Origin: Coriobacteriaceae bacterium AM100-PB1-1D-6A
GTDB taxonomy: Bacteria; Actinomycetota; Coriobacteriia; Coriobacteriales; Coriobacteriaceae
Assembly: GCA_027660625.1 (NCBI GenBank)
Contig: JAQDNC010000005.1
Location: 91,529-155,528 of the forward strand
Reading direction: 5' to 3'
Length of the DNA stretch: 64,000 nucleotides
Part shown: positions 43,799-51,608 of the stretch, piece after piece
Layout: each line of letters starts with the position of its first letter
Position numbering within the stretch: position 1 is the first letter of the stretch
The notes under the pieces: model-generated
Seen by the model: the letters and a program-made list of their open reading frames with translations, nothing else
Told to the model about the DNA's origin: nothing
Databases searched by the model: none
Program-made: the position numbers and the translations under genes

Positions 43799-44436
43799 GC
43801 GCCCTGGTCGGGGCCGCGGCGTGCCTGTGCGCGTTCAGCGTGTTTGTCGCGACGGGGCTCAATCGTGCGGACGCATACAAGATCGCCCAGGTCTGCAAAC
43901 GCGAGGCGCTGCTGGTTGTTGCGGCCGCCCAATCGGTAACCGATGCCCTGACAGCACGGTTGAAAGGCATGCTCGGCACGGGTGGTACGGCGCAGGTGTC
44001 GCTTGGCGAGGTGTCCGAGATGATCGACGTGGTGCGTCTGGGGCTTTCGGCTGGCCTTTCGTTCGATGCGGCGCTTGAGGTTTTTTGCGCCAATCGCCGA
44101 TCGACGTTGGCGCTCCGCCTTGAGCGAGCCTGCATGGCGTGGCAGGTGGGCGTGGGGACGCGCGAGGACGAGCTTCTGGCGGCCGCGCGCGATCTAGATG
44201 TGCGGGCGCTCGAGACCTTTGCCATTACGGCGGGGCAGGCGCTTGCCCTCGGTGCCCCGCTTGCCGAGACGCTGGCGGCTCAAAGTCGCGAGATTCGCGC
44301 GGCGCATCGCGCCGCGGTCGAGCGCGAGATCGAGCGCGCGCCGGTCAAGCTGCTGATTCCCACCGGCACGCTCATCTTGCCGGCGTTGCTTCTGTCCATA
44401 TTGGGCCCGCTGCTGGGAGCAGGCGGGATGATGTAG
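43795..44436 (+). CDS. tadC: Tad inner-membrane platform protein TadC
   Basis: The product is 213 residues. ATG at 43795 overlaps the tadB TGA (ATGA). One N-terminal helix is followed by a T2SSF domain (MIDVVRLGLSAGLSFDAALE) and a C-terminal helix LLIPTGTLILPALLLSILGP. It is shorter than many TadC proteins, lacking part of the N-terminal membrane region. It pairs with TadB. Confidence 0.9.
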   Translation: MSALVGAAACLCAFSVFVATGLNRADAYKIAQVCKREALLVVAAAQSVTDALTARLKGMLGTGGTAQVSLGEVSEMIDVVRLGLSAGLSFDAALEVFCANRRSTLALRLERACMAWQVGVGTREDELLAAARDLDVRALETFAITAGQALALGAPLAETLAAQSREIRAAHRAAVEREIERAPVKLLIPTGTLILPALLLSILGPLLGAGGMM

Positions 44437-44446
44437 GGAGGAATAC

Positions 44447-44680
44447 ATGAATACGATGACTGACGTTGCTGGCAAGGTCTGGAGCTGGGCGTTTTGCCAG
44501 TCAATTCACGCTCGCCAGCGTGCCGAGGAACTGCTGCGGGAGGAGAGCGCGCAGGGCACCACCGAGTACGCCATTCTGGTCGGTGTGCTCGTGGTGATCG
44601 CCATCATTGCCATCGTCGCATTTAAGGGCAAGGTCCAAGATCTATGGAGCGCTATCAGCGAGGGCATCAACAGCCTGTAG
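44447..44680 (+). CDS. flp: Flp type pilin
   Basis: The product is 77 residues. After a longer-than-usual 36-residue leader the chain reads ESAQGTTEYAILVGVLVVIA, the Flp pre-pilin pattern: cut after Gly, Glu at +4, Tyr at +5, then a hydrophobic helix. This is the main pilus subunit. AGGGAGG precedes the ATG, giving a strong ribosome site. The prepilin peptidase (TadV) gene is not in the window. Confidence 0.92.
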   Translation: MNTMTDVAGKVWSWAFCQSIHARQRAEELLREESAQGTTEYAILVGVLVVIAIIAIVAFKGKVQDLWSAISEGINSL

Positions 44681-45207
44681 AGGGCGCCCGTCCCGTCGGC
44701 GCGTTGCTGGTGCTCGCCTGTGCGGTCGTGGCAGTGGCAGTGGCGGTTTGGGGGCTTAACGCAGCACGGCAACAACATTTAGGGGTTGCCGCGGATGCGG
44801 GCTCGGGTTCGGCGGCGGCGTCTCAAAAAGACGATGCGCGAGACGCGGACGATGCGAATGCCGCCGTCACGGCGCAAACGTTCTTGCAAGCACTCGACGA
44901 GCGAGCGGGCACTGCAACGGGTTCATCTGCAAACAATGCCGTCGCTGTTCGTCTCGCATGGTCCGAGTGCCGACCGATGACCGAAACGGCGGCGGATATG
45001 CTGCGTGCCTATCGCGAAGTACCCACGGCACAACTTGCTCTGAGCGGCTATCTCGACATCAAGGGAAACGTGTGGGGTGCCATCGTGCGCGACGGACGCG
45101 GCTGGGTTGATATGGTGACGGTTGCCGCGGATGCTGGTGATACTTCGTGTCGCCTGCGCGTGGTCCGCCTGACCCCGCAGACAACGAACTCAAAGGAGGG
45201 GTCGTGA
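44644..45207 (+). CDS. Membrane-anchored protein of the Tad operon, unknown
   Basis: The product is 187 residues. The ATG at 44644 lies inside flp in another frame, a 37-bp overlap. One helix (about 18-40, GALLVLACAVVAVAVAVWG) is followed by an acidic linker and a small extracellular domain ending in SCRLRVVRLTPQ. The family is not recognised. Position right after flp suggests an accessory for pilin processing or a pilus tip. The overlap with flp makes the start less certain; the body of the frame has normal coding character. Confidence 0.7.
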   Translation: MERYQRGHQQPVEGARPVGALLVLACAVVAVAVAVWGLNAARQQHLGVAADAGSGSAAASQKDDARDADDANAAVTAQTFLQALDERAGTATGSSANNAVAVRLAWSECRPMTETAADMLRAYREVPTAQLALSGYLDIKGNVWGAIVRDGRGWVDMVTVAADAGDTSCRLRVVRLTPQTTNSKEGS

Positions 45208-45208
45208 A

Positions 45209-45427
45209 ATGCATGACGTCCTGCGTGAGGAATCTGCCCAGGCAACGGTCGAATACGCCATCGTCACGGTGGCGCTGCTTTCCATCGTGCTGGCGATCGC
45301 GGGGCTTTGGCGTGCCGGTGCCGATGGGCGCTTGGCGGCGCTGGTCGAGCGGGCGGCGTCTCACGGCGTCACTTCGACATCGGTTGTCGACGCTGCTGCG
45401 GGTTCTAAGGACATCGTGCTGTATTGA
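45209..45427 (+). CDS. Small pilin-like protein (Flp/TadE-type N-terminus)
   Basis: The product is 72 residues, with AAGGAGGG 8 bp before the ATG. The N-terminus MHDVLREESAQATVEYAIVT matches the pilin pattern (Glu-Tyr after the expected cleavage site, here Ala instead of Gly at -1), followed by one helix and a short soluble tail. It is probably a minor pilin. It is followed with an overlap by the TadE-like gene. Confidence 0.8.
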   Translation: MHDVLREESAQATVEYAIVTVALLSIVLAIAGLWRAGADGRLAALVERAASHGVTSTSVVDAAAGSKDIVLY

Positions 45428-45902
45428 TGTCGCGCGCGAGGACCGGGCGCAGTCTACGGTCGAGGCGGCATTCCTACTGCCGACGTTTCTGACACTCGTC
45501 CTGTTGGCGCTGCAGCCGGTGTGCCTGCTCTATACGCGCGCGGTCATGGAGTCTGCCGCCGCCGAGACCGCGCGGCTCATGACCACGACGACGGTGGGGG
45601 ATGACGAGGATATTAAGGAGTTTGCGTGCCGCCGACTTGCCGCGGTGCCAGACGTTTCGATTTTCCATGCCGGCGGGCCCCTGTCGTGGGAAATCGAGCT
45701 TGGTCGGGCCGATGCGGGCGGCGTCTCGTCCGTTTCCGTTACCGGCGAGGTTAAACCGCTGCCCGTGATCGGCGCGTTTGCGCAGGCTATGGGTAGCGCA
45801 GGTCAAAACGGCTATGTCGAGCTTAGGGTCGACGTCTCGTATCGATCGCGTCCCGAGTGGCTGGAGGGAGACTATGATTCATGGATTGCTGCATGGGATT
45901 AA
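45384..45902 (+). CDS. tadE: TadE-like minor pilin, unusual start
   Basis: The frame encodes DVAREDRAQSTVEAAFLLPT, a TadE-type pseudopilin N-terminus, then a helix and a beta-rich domain of about 110 residues ending at 45902. No ATG or GTG lies in frame near this N-terminus. TTG at 45384 is the nearest standard start but has no ribosome site. ATT at 45423 would give a protein aligning exactly with the preceding gene (M-H-D-V-L-R-E against I-D-V-A-R-E), with AAGGA upstream. The ATG at 45427 is out of frame. The start given is therefore provisional. Confidence 0.75.
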   Translation: MSTLLRVLRTSCCIDVAREDRAQSTVEAAFLLPTFLTLVLLALQPVCLLYTRAVMESAAAETARLMTTTTVGDDEDIKEFACRRLAAVPDVSIFHAGGPLSWEIELGRADAGGVSSVSVTGEVKPLPVIGAFAQAMGSAGQNGYVELRVDVSYRSRPEWLEGDYDSWIAAWD

Positions 45903-48039
45903 GCGCTGCCTGTTGAAGGTGACGAGGGGGTTTGCGTGCCGTTGCCGACCGCATGCTCGCTGCAAGCGAGGCGGCTTTATGGGTCGAGCCGGTATCGACC
46001 TGTTTATCGAAGACGGTGCCTACACCACGCTCTCCTCCGCGGTGGTCATCTTGGTGGTGCTCACGCTACTGTTTTCGTCGACGGCGGCGATATGGAGCAT
46101 GTCGCGCGCGGGAGACACCCAGGTGGCTGCCGATAGCGGCGCGCTGGCAGGCGCCAATGTGGTGTCGTCCTACCACACGGCTGCGACGGTGGTGGATGCG
46201 AGCATTTTGAGTTTGGGCCTGGCGGGGTTTGCGACGATCGGCACCGGCTTGGTCGCCATCCTTATTCCAGGTGCCGAGCTTGCCGCGGGCGATATGGTCG
46301 ACACCGGGATTGAGATCATTAAAACGCGCAACAAGTTTGCCAAAAGCGCCTCCAAGGGCTTGCAGAAAATCGAGACGGCTCTACCGTATCTGGTTGCCGC
46401 GCGAGCTACGCAGGCCGTGTCGGCGCAGGATACCGAGGGTGCGACCTATACCGGTACGGCGCTTGCCATGCCCAGGACGTCCGAGTCGGATTTCGTTGCG
46501 CTCGAGGGTTCCGAGATCTCGACCGATGTCGTCGAGAGCGCCTCAAAAGACCTTGACTATGCTGCCAAGGAACTGCAGAAAGCGTCCGAGAAAACGTCAA
46601 AGGCCAAGGAACGCGCCTGGCTTGCCGACTGCGGTGGATCGGACGAGAACGCGATTGGCAGCTGTTCATGTATGTGGGAACGCGCGGGGAGCTTGGCAAA
46701 GCTCTCAGGTGAGCAGAACCCGCATTATGCCTCGAGCGTTACGTGGGAGCCACAGGTGGCGCTCGACCGCGCAAAAGCTTACTACCGTCAGCGTCTGGCA
46801 GACGAAAAACCTCAGGGCTCAAGCGTCGAGACGAAGGCGGAGTCGGCGGCGCGCAAGGCGTTTTACACCTATGCGAGTACAGAGGTCAATCGTGCATATG
46901 TAACCGAGGACGGAGATGAAGTCACTTCCTATATCCCGCTGTTGCCGCGCAACACTGACGAGGTGCGAGCGACGGAACTCTATACCGATGCGGTGTGGCC
47001 AACTAGTACCAACGATGACAAAACGTATCTGCATTATGGAACGAGCTGCCCCAACTATAAGAAAGGGACGCCAGGCGGGCTAGCCTCGGTTGCTGATTAT
47101 GACGGGCAGGACAGATGCGACAGATGCCATTTTGGTGTTTCGTCGCTCGGTGCCGTTGCGGCTCCTTCGACTTCTATCGAAAACGGCTTTGAGTACCACT
47201 TTGATCGATTCAAAGACGCTCTGGAAGACTACGTCGAATGCCGCAACAAAGAGCTTGAGCTCATGCGCCAGACCGAGGACGAGGCTGACCGTGCAGGCAA
47301 TGCGTTTGACCAGGCCATTAAAGCGCTTTCGGGCGAGCGCCCGCGTATCGCCCCGCCCGGTCGCAACGGCGTGGTTGCCCTTGCGGTTTCGGGTGCCATC
47401 TCGAGCCCCGATGAGCTCAACTCTTCGTTTAACACGACAGTCAGGCTTGGCGATCGCGGCGCGATCTCTGCTGCGGTGCTGGCGCCCGATGACGCGACGG
47501 CGCAGAACAACGTTCTCTCGCGGTTTTTCTCGACGCTGGAGGAGCGTTCGGGCGGCGTTGCCGGCGTACTCGATGGCGTCATGGATGTTTGGGGACGGCT
47601 GCTTGTGGGATACGGAGACATCCAAGGCTCGGCCGACGAGCTCATGGACGAGATGATCGATGGCCTGGGAGGGGGCAGCGGTGTGTTGGGCTCCATTGCG
47701 TCGTGGCTTGGCGATACCGTTTCGGCGTCCGTGGCGGCGCTGGGCTTGGAGCCGTGCGACTTGCGCCTGCGAAAGCCGGTGCTGACCGACACCGCCAATG
47801 TCATCAAGAGCCCTGGGTCTGACATCACAGCTCTTTCTGATGCGCAGGACAAGCTACGAAGTATTCCGCTGGGCGTGACCGACCCCAAGGCGCTTTGCGA
47901 GGCGCTGGAATATCAAGTCGAGCGCACCATCAGCGGTGCGGTGTTCACGCTAGCGGAGATTCCGCTGCCCGGCGGCGGTTCCATCCCACTTACCGTCGAT
48001 GTCGCCACACTGACGGGTGCCCTGGGCGGTGGGTCGTAA
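45874..48039 (+). CDS. TadG-like large pilus-locus protein
   Basis: The product is 721 residues. ATG at 45874 follows GGAGGGAG. After a basic cytoplasmic part (about 1-45) one helix at about 48-70 (LSSAVVILVVLTLLFSSTAA) is followed by RAGDTQVAADSGALAGANVV, which resembles the TadE/TadG 'Tad-like Flp' pattern. A large extracellular domain follows with a Cys cluster (CGG...CSC; CPN; CDRC), perhaps metal-bound or disulphide-linked. It overlaps tadE by 29 bp and ends one base into the next ATG. It is likely a pilus-associated adhesin or assembly factor. Confidence 0.75.
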   Translation: MIHGLLHGIKRCLLKVTRGFACRCRPHARCKRGGFMGRAGIDLFIEDGAYTTLSSAVVILVVLTLLFSSTAAIWSMSRAGDTQVAADSGALAGANVVSSYHTAATVVDASILSLGLAGFATIGTGLVAILIPGAELAAGDMVDTGIEIIKTRNKFAKSASKGLQKIETALPYLVAARATQAVSAQDTEGATYTGTALAMPRTSESDFVALEGSEISTDVVESASKDLDYAAKELQKASEKTSKAKERAWLADCGGSDENAIGSCSCMWERAGSLAKLSGEQNPHYASSVTWEPQVALDRAKAYYRQRLADEKPQGSSVETKAESAARKAFYTYASTEVNRAYVTEDGDEVTSYIPLLPRNTDEVRATELYTDAVWPTSTNDDKTYLHYGTSCPNYKKGTPGGLASVADYDGQDRCDRCHFGVSSLGAVAAPSTSIENGFEYHFDRFKDALEDYVECRNKELELMRQTEDEADRAGNAFDQAIKALSGERPRIAPPGRNGVVALAVSGAISSPDELNSSFNTTVRLGDRGAISAAVLAPDDATAQNNVLSRFFSTLEERSGGVAGVLDGVMDVWGRLLVGYGDIQGSADELMDEMIDGLGGGSGVLGSIASWLGDTVSASVAALGLEPCDLRLRKPVLTDTANVIKSPGSDITALSDAQDKLRSIPLGVTDPKALCEALEYQVERTISGAVFTLAEIPLPGGGSIPLTVDVATLTGALGGGS

Positions 48040-48515
48040 TGGGCATCCGCAAGCGCCTGCGCGAGGAGCGCGCCCAGGCGACGGTCGAGATGGCCGTGGT
48101 CACGCCCGTCCTGCTGGTTCTGGCGCTTATTGTGTACAACGTCATGCTCTTTGCCGGTGCGGTCGCACGCTTCGACCGCGTGGTGCCCGATATCGTGCTG
48201 GCGCACGCCGTGGCTCCGAGCGGGGAGGGAGACGACAGCTCCATCGATGCCTCCGCGACCGTTCAGGCTCAGATCCAACATGCCATGGAAGGCTATGACT
48301 TGCAGATCGAGGTCTCGAGCGAACAGGGTGCGACGACATCGGATGGCGGTCTGCTTTCGCTTTCCGGTACGTTTAGGACCTATACCTGCACCATGCGCTA
48401 CGAGCCGTGGCCGAGCTCGCTCAGCATCGCCGGCGTTTCGCTGGGGGCACCGGCACAGTTGTCGCACGAGCGCGCAGTGACAGTTGACCCGTGGCGTCCG
48501 GGGGTGGTCACGTGA
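48039..48515 (+). CDS. TadE/TadF-like minor pilin
   Basis: The product is 158 residues. ATG at 48039 overlaps the upstream TAA. The N-terminus MGIRKRLREERAQATVEMAV is a pseudopilin signal with Glu at the conserved place, followed by a helix (VVTPVLLVLALIVYNVMLFA) and a soluble domain. It is one of four proteins in the operon sharing the A-Q-x-T-x-E signature. Its TGA overlaps the next GTG. Confidence 0.8.
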   Translation: MGIRKRLREERAQATVEMAVVTPVLLVLALIVYNVMLFAGAVARFDRVVPDIVLAHAVAPSGEGDDSSIDASATVQAQIQHAMEGYDLQIEVSSEQGATTSDGGLLSLSGTFRTYTCTMRYEPWPSSLSIAGVSLGAPAQLSHERAVTVDPWRPGVVT

Positions 48516-48871
48516 CCGCGGTCTCATCCTACATTGCCTACGCGCGGGCGCTCGACAGGCTGGGTTGGACACCTGCCGAGTTTGTGGTGGCGGAGTCGTT
48601 TGCCGTGCGCCTGCGCGGCATGCTGGGGCGGTCGCCGATTGCTGCCAACGGATTGCCGCTCGTCATGGCGTTCCCACGCTGCTCTTCGGTCCACACCTGC
48701 TTTATGGCCTACCCCATCGACATTGCCTTTATCGACCGTAGCGGCAACATTCTCGCGCGCTACGAAAACGTCCGCCCCTGGCGCATGTGTTCCCATCCGG
48801 GCGCCTGGGCAGCACTGGAGCGTCCTTCAATTCTTGTGTCGCCCACCGTCTTGCAACGAGTGCCGGCTTGA
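48512..48871 (+). CDS. DUF192-domain protein
   Basis: The product is 119 residues. GTG at 48512 overlaps the upstream TGA (GTGA) and follows GGGGTGG; an earlier in-frame GTG at 48491 is less likely. The core RLRGMLGRSPI ... VHTCFMAYPIDIAFIDRSGN is the DUF192 fold with its typical H-T-x-F-M and P-I-D-I-A-F-I-D segments. No signal peptide is seen. DUF192 genes often close Tad operons in Gram-positives (family knowledge, moderate), but the biochemical role is unknown. Confidence 0.85.
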   Translation: MTAVSSYIAYARALDRLGWTPAEFVVAESFAVRLRGMLGRSPIAANGLPLVMAFPRCSSVHTCFMAYPIDIAFIDRSGNILARYENVRPWRMCSHPGAWAALERPSILVSPTVLQRVPA

Positions 48872-48981
48872 AGGCCCTGAGCGAAAAACTTCTTGCGGCG
48901 GGTTGATGTCTCTAACGTGCTGTTCTATAGGGTCGGCCTTGTGGCTGACGCCGTGCTCAAAAACTTTTTTCAAATTCTCGG

Positions 48982-49009
48982 TTGACCGGAGCGCGTCCTT
49001 GGTTATACT
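48982..49009 (+). promoter_or_regulatory. Promoter of tRNA-Phe
   Basis: TTGACC (48982-48987), 16-bp spacer, TATACT (49004-49009). A T-run then A-run (AACTTTTTTCAAATTC) lies just upstream, like the other tRNA promoters here. Confidence 0.8.
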
Positions 49010-49041
49010 AATCAAGCCTTGAAACAAGGCACACCTCAAAT

Positions 49042-49114
<73 letters not shown>

Positions 49115-49127
49115 CCTTGAATTGACG

Positions 49128-49158
49128 AGGACCTCTGCAAAGGGGTCCTTTTCTTTTA
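49128..49158 (+). terminator. Terminator of tRNA-Phe
   Basis: AGGACC (49128-49133) pairs with GGTCCT (49143-49148), then TTTTCTTTT. Confidence 0.75.
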
Positions 49159-49172
49159 TGTGGTCCATGCAC

Positions 49173-49347
49173 GGAATCGAACCCCGTGAGGGCGCGGAGC
49201 TGAGGAAACGCGATAGCGTTTGCCAGCGTAGCTCGCAAGGCGCGCGAGCGCCGCAGCGGTCTGTCCGCGCAGCGCGCGGACGCGATTCCCTTCCCCGCCA
49301 CCTTGAATTGACTAGGACCTCTGCAAAGGGGTCCTTTTCTTTTATGT
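49173..49347. repeat. tRNA-Phe-linked palindromic element with duplicated tRNA 3' end
   Basis: GGAATCGAACCCC (49173-49185) is a perfect inverted copy of the tRNA-Phe T-arm (49091-49103). A GC-rich segment follows with the hairpin AAACGC-GATA-GCGTTT (49206-49221). Then bases 49283-49347 directly repeat 49097-49161 (tRNA 3' end plus terminator, one mismatch). The same layout follows tRNA-Arg. Confidence 0.75.
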
Positions 49348-49592
49348 AGACCCGCGGAAATGCATCCCGTTATTGAACGAGAAAACGGCATGCGCTTTCC
49401 GGTGCTTACTTCCGACGTGCGTGCACATCTCGGCGCACCAGCTCGTGCCCGCCCGCCCAGACATTCCTCCCGCTTTTGCGCCACTTTACAGACCGTTCGG
49501 TCGTCTGTCCGCACGCGCGGGTATACTCAAAACAATACTTTTCCTATGCAATACGATGCAGGCTTGGCCTGCACGATTCGAAGGGGGCAGTG
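49348..49592. other. Intergenic region before GH5-like gene
   Basis: After the duplicated terminator no RNA gene was recognised. A stretch near 49515-49560 (ATACTTTTCCTATGCAATACGAT) is AT-richer and may hold the promoter of the gene at 49593. Confidence 0.35.
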
Positions 49593-50654
49593 ATGGAGAG
49601 GATACTCGGCGTTAATCTCTCTGGCTGGTTTATTCCCGAGCCTTGGGTGACCCCGTCGCTATACGCGGCGACCGGTGCATCCAATGCGGCCGAGCTGCAG
49701 GAGGCCATGGGCACCGCCGCCTATAACGAGCGCATGCGCCGTCATTACGAGACGTTTGTGAGTGAGGACGATTTTCGCCGTATGGCGCAGATCGGCCTCA
49801 ATGCCGTGCGTCTGCCGGTGCCCTGGTATGCTTTTGGCTCGCAGGAGTCCGATGCGTCCTACATCTCGGTTGTCGACTACATCGACCGTGCGATTGAGTG
49901 GGCTGCCAAGTACGACATCCGCGTGCTGCTCGACCTGGCAACGGTGCCCGGTGGCCAGGGCGATTCCAACGATTCGCCCACTACGCCAGAGGCTGTTGCC
50001 GAGTGGCATTCGTCCACCAATGGCCGTCATGTCGCACTCGACGTGCTCGAGCGCCTGGCCGATCGCTACGGCGAGGCCGAGAGCCTGCTGGGCATTGAGC
50101 TGCTGGACACGCCGCAGATGAGCGTCCGCAAGAGCCTCTTTACCATGACGGATGGCATTCCGGCCCACTACCTGCGCAATTTCTATCGCGATGCCTACGA
50201 GCTCGTCCGTTCGTATATGCCCGAGGATAAGATCGTCGTCTTCTCGTCGTCGGGGCATCCCAGCGAGTGGAAGCATTTTATGCGCGGCGCCAAGTACAAG
50301 AACGTCTACATGGACCTTCACCTGTACCATTACCGCGACGAGTATGCGCTCGACATCACGAGCCCCCGCGGGCTGACGACGGCGATTTCGCGTAACAAGC
50401 GCGAGCTTAAAGAAGCGATTTCGACAGGGTTCCCCGTGCTGGTGGGCGAATGGTCGGGCGCGGCGATCTTTGCCAACTCGTCGGTTACGCCCGAGGGCCG
50501 CAATGCCTACGAGCGCGTGTTTATTGCCAACCAGCTGGCTTCGTTTGCGCCGGCTGCCGGTTGGTTCTTCCAAACGTGGAAGACCGAGAAGCGCATTGCA
50601 GCATGGGACGCCCGCGCGGCGCTCGGTACGCTCGAGCGCGGCATGATTGAATAG
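49593..50654 (+). CDS. GH5-like (cellulase family) protein with altered active site
   Basis: The product is 353 residues. ATG at 49593 follows AAGGGGG. A TIM-barrel of the GH5 exo-glucanase type is recognisable: VNLSGWFIPEPWVTPSLY, IGLNAVRLPVPWYAF, IRVLLDLATVPG, DLHLYHY and VLVGEWSG with the nucleophile Glu286. The acid/base motif, normally N-E-P, reads D-T-P (172-174), and the usual His of the DLH-x-x-P-G motif is Ala. Both changes argue against normal hydrolysis. It has no signal peptide or carbohydrate-binding domain, so it is probably cytosolic. It may be a lectin-like pseudo-enzyme or use another mechanism. Confidence 0.75.
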   Translation: MERILGVNLSGWFIPEPWVTPSLYAATGASNAAELQEAMGTAAYNERMRRHYETFVSEDDFRRMAQIGLNAVRLPVPWYAFGSQESDASYISVVDYIDRAIEWAAKYDIRVLLDLATVPGGQGDSNDSPTTPEAVAEWHSSTNGRHVALDVLERLADRYGEAESLLGIELLDTPQMSVRKSLFTMTDGIPAHYLRNFYRDAYELVRSYMPEDKIVVFSSSGHPSEWKHFMRGAKYKNVYMDLHLYHYRDEYALDITSPRGLTTAISRNKRELKEAISTGFPVLVGEWSGAAIFANSSVTPEGRNAYERVFIANQLASFAPAAGWFFQTWKTEKRIAAWDARAALGTLERGMIE

Positions 50655-50660
50655 GTTGAT

Positions 50661-51539
50661 ATGACGCAAAACAGCGCCCATACGGGCAAACTCTATGTGG
50701 TCGGCACGCCCATCGGCAACCTGGGCGACCTGTCCCCGCGCGTTGGCGAGGCGTTTGCCGCCGCCGATGCCATCTGCTGCGAAGACACGCGTGTGACGTC
50801 AAAGCTGCTGATGCATCTGGGCATTTCCAAGCCGCTTGTCCGTTGCGACGAGAATGTGATCGCCAGCCGCGTCGCCGGCCTGGTCGACCGTCTGCTGGCG
50901 GGGGAGACCCTCGCTTTTGCCTCGGACGCCGGCATGCCGAGCGTGTCCGATCCCGGCCAGGCGCTGGTCGAGGCAGCGCGTGAGGCCGATGTGCCTGTAG
51001 AAGTTGTCCCCGGGCCCTCCGCTTGCGTCACGGCGCTCGTTTCGTCCGGCATTCCCTGCGAGCATTTTTTCTTTGAGGGCTTTTTGGGCCGAAAGCACGG
51101 CGACCGCGTGCGCCGTTTGCAGCGCCTTGCCGTGGTTCCCGGCGCGCTCATCTTCTACGAGTCTCCACATCGCATCGTGGCGACGCTCGAGGCCGTGACA
51201 GAGGTCTTTCCTCAGCGTGAGGTTGCCGTCTGCCGCGAACTCACCAAGCTGCACGAGGAGGTCTTGCGCGGGCCCGCTGCCCAGCTCGCCGAGGAGCTGC
51301 GTGCTCGCGGCGAGGTAAAGGGCGAGATTGCGCTGGTCATTGCGCCGCCGAGCGAGGATGAGGAGGCCGGCATCGTGCCGGTTGGCGCCGCGGCAGCGGA
51401 TCCCGACGAGGCCCTGCGCGAGGATATCCGCACCGCACTCGAGGAGGGGGAGCCCGCCTCTGCGGTGGCCAAGCGCCTGTCTCAGAAGTATTCGCGCCGC
51501 AAGCGCGATGTCTATGCCATGGTGCTCGATATGCAATAG
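50661..51539 (+). CDS. rsmI: 16S rRNA (cytidine1402-2'-O)-methyltransferase
   Basis: The product is 292 residues. It uses S-adenosylmethionine to methylate C1402 of 16S rRNA. The N-terminus KLYVVGTPIGNLGDLSPR, CCEDTRVTSKLL, FASDAGMPSVSDPG and VPGPSACVTALVSSG are the family blocks. A C-terminal helix-turn region ends in KYSRRKRDVYAMVLDMQ. It starts 6 bp after the GH5-like gene and is followed after 69 bp by metG. Confidence 0.96.
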   Translation: MTQNSAHTGKLYVVGTPIGNLGDLSPRVGEAFAAADAICCEDTRVTSKLLMHLGISKPLVRCDENVIASRVAGLVDRLLAGETLAFASDAGMPSVSDPGQALVEAAREADVPVEVVPGPSACVTALVSSGIPCEHFFFEGFLGRKHGDRVRRLQRLAVVPGALIFYESPHRIVATLEAVTEVFPQREVAVCRELTKLHEEVLRGPAAQLAEELRARGEVKGEIALVIAPPSEDEEAGIVPVGAAAADPDEALREDIRTALEEGEPASAVAKRLSQKYSRRKRDVYAMVLDMQ

Positions 51540-51608
51540 ATGGAGGATATCCAGCCCTTGCGCTAGAATCATCCCCTGTATGCAACGTTTTTCTGGAGGA
51601 CAAACCCC

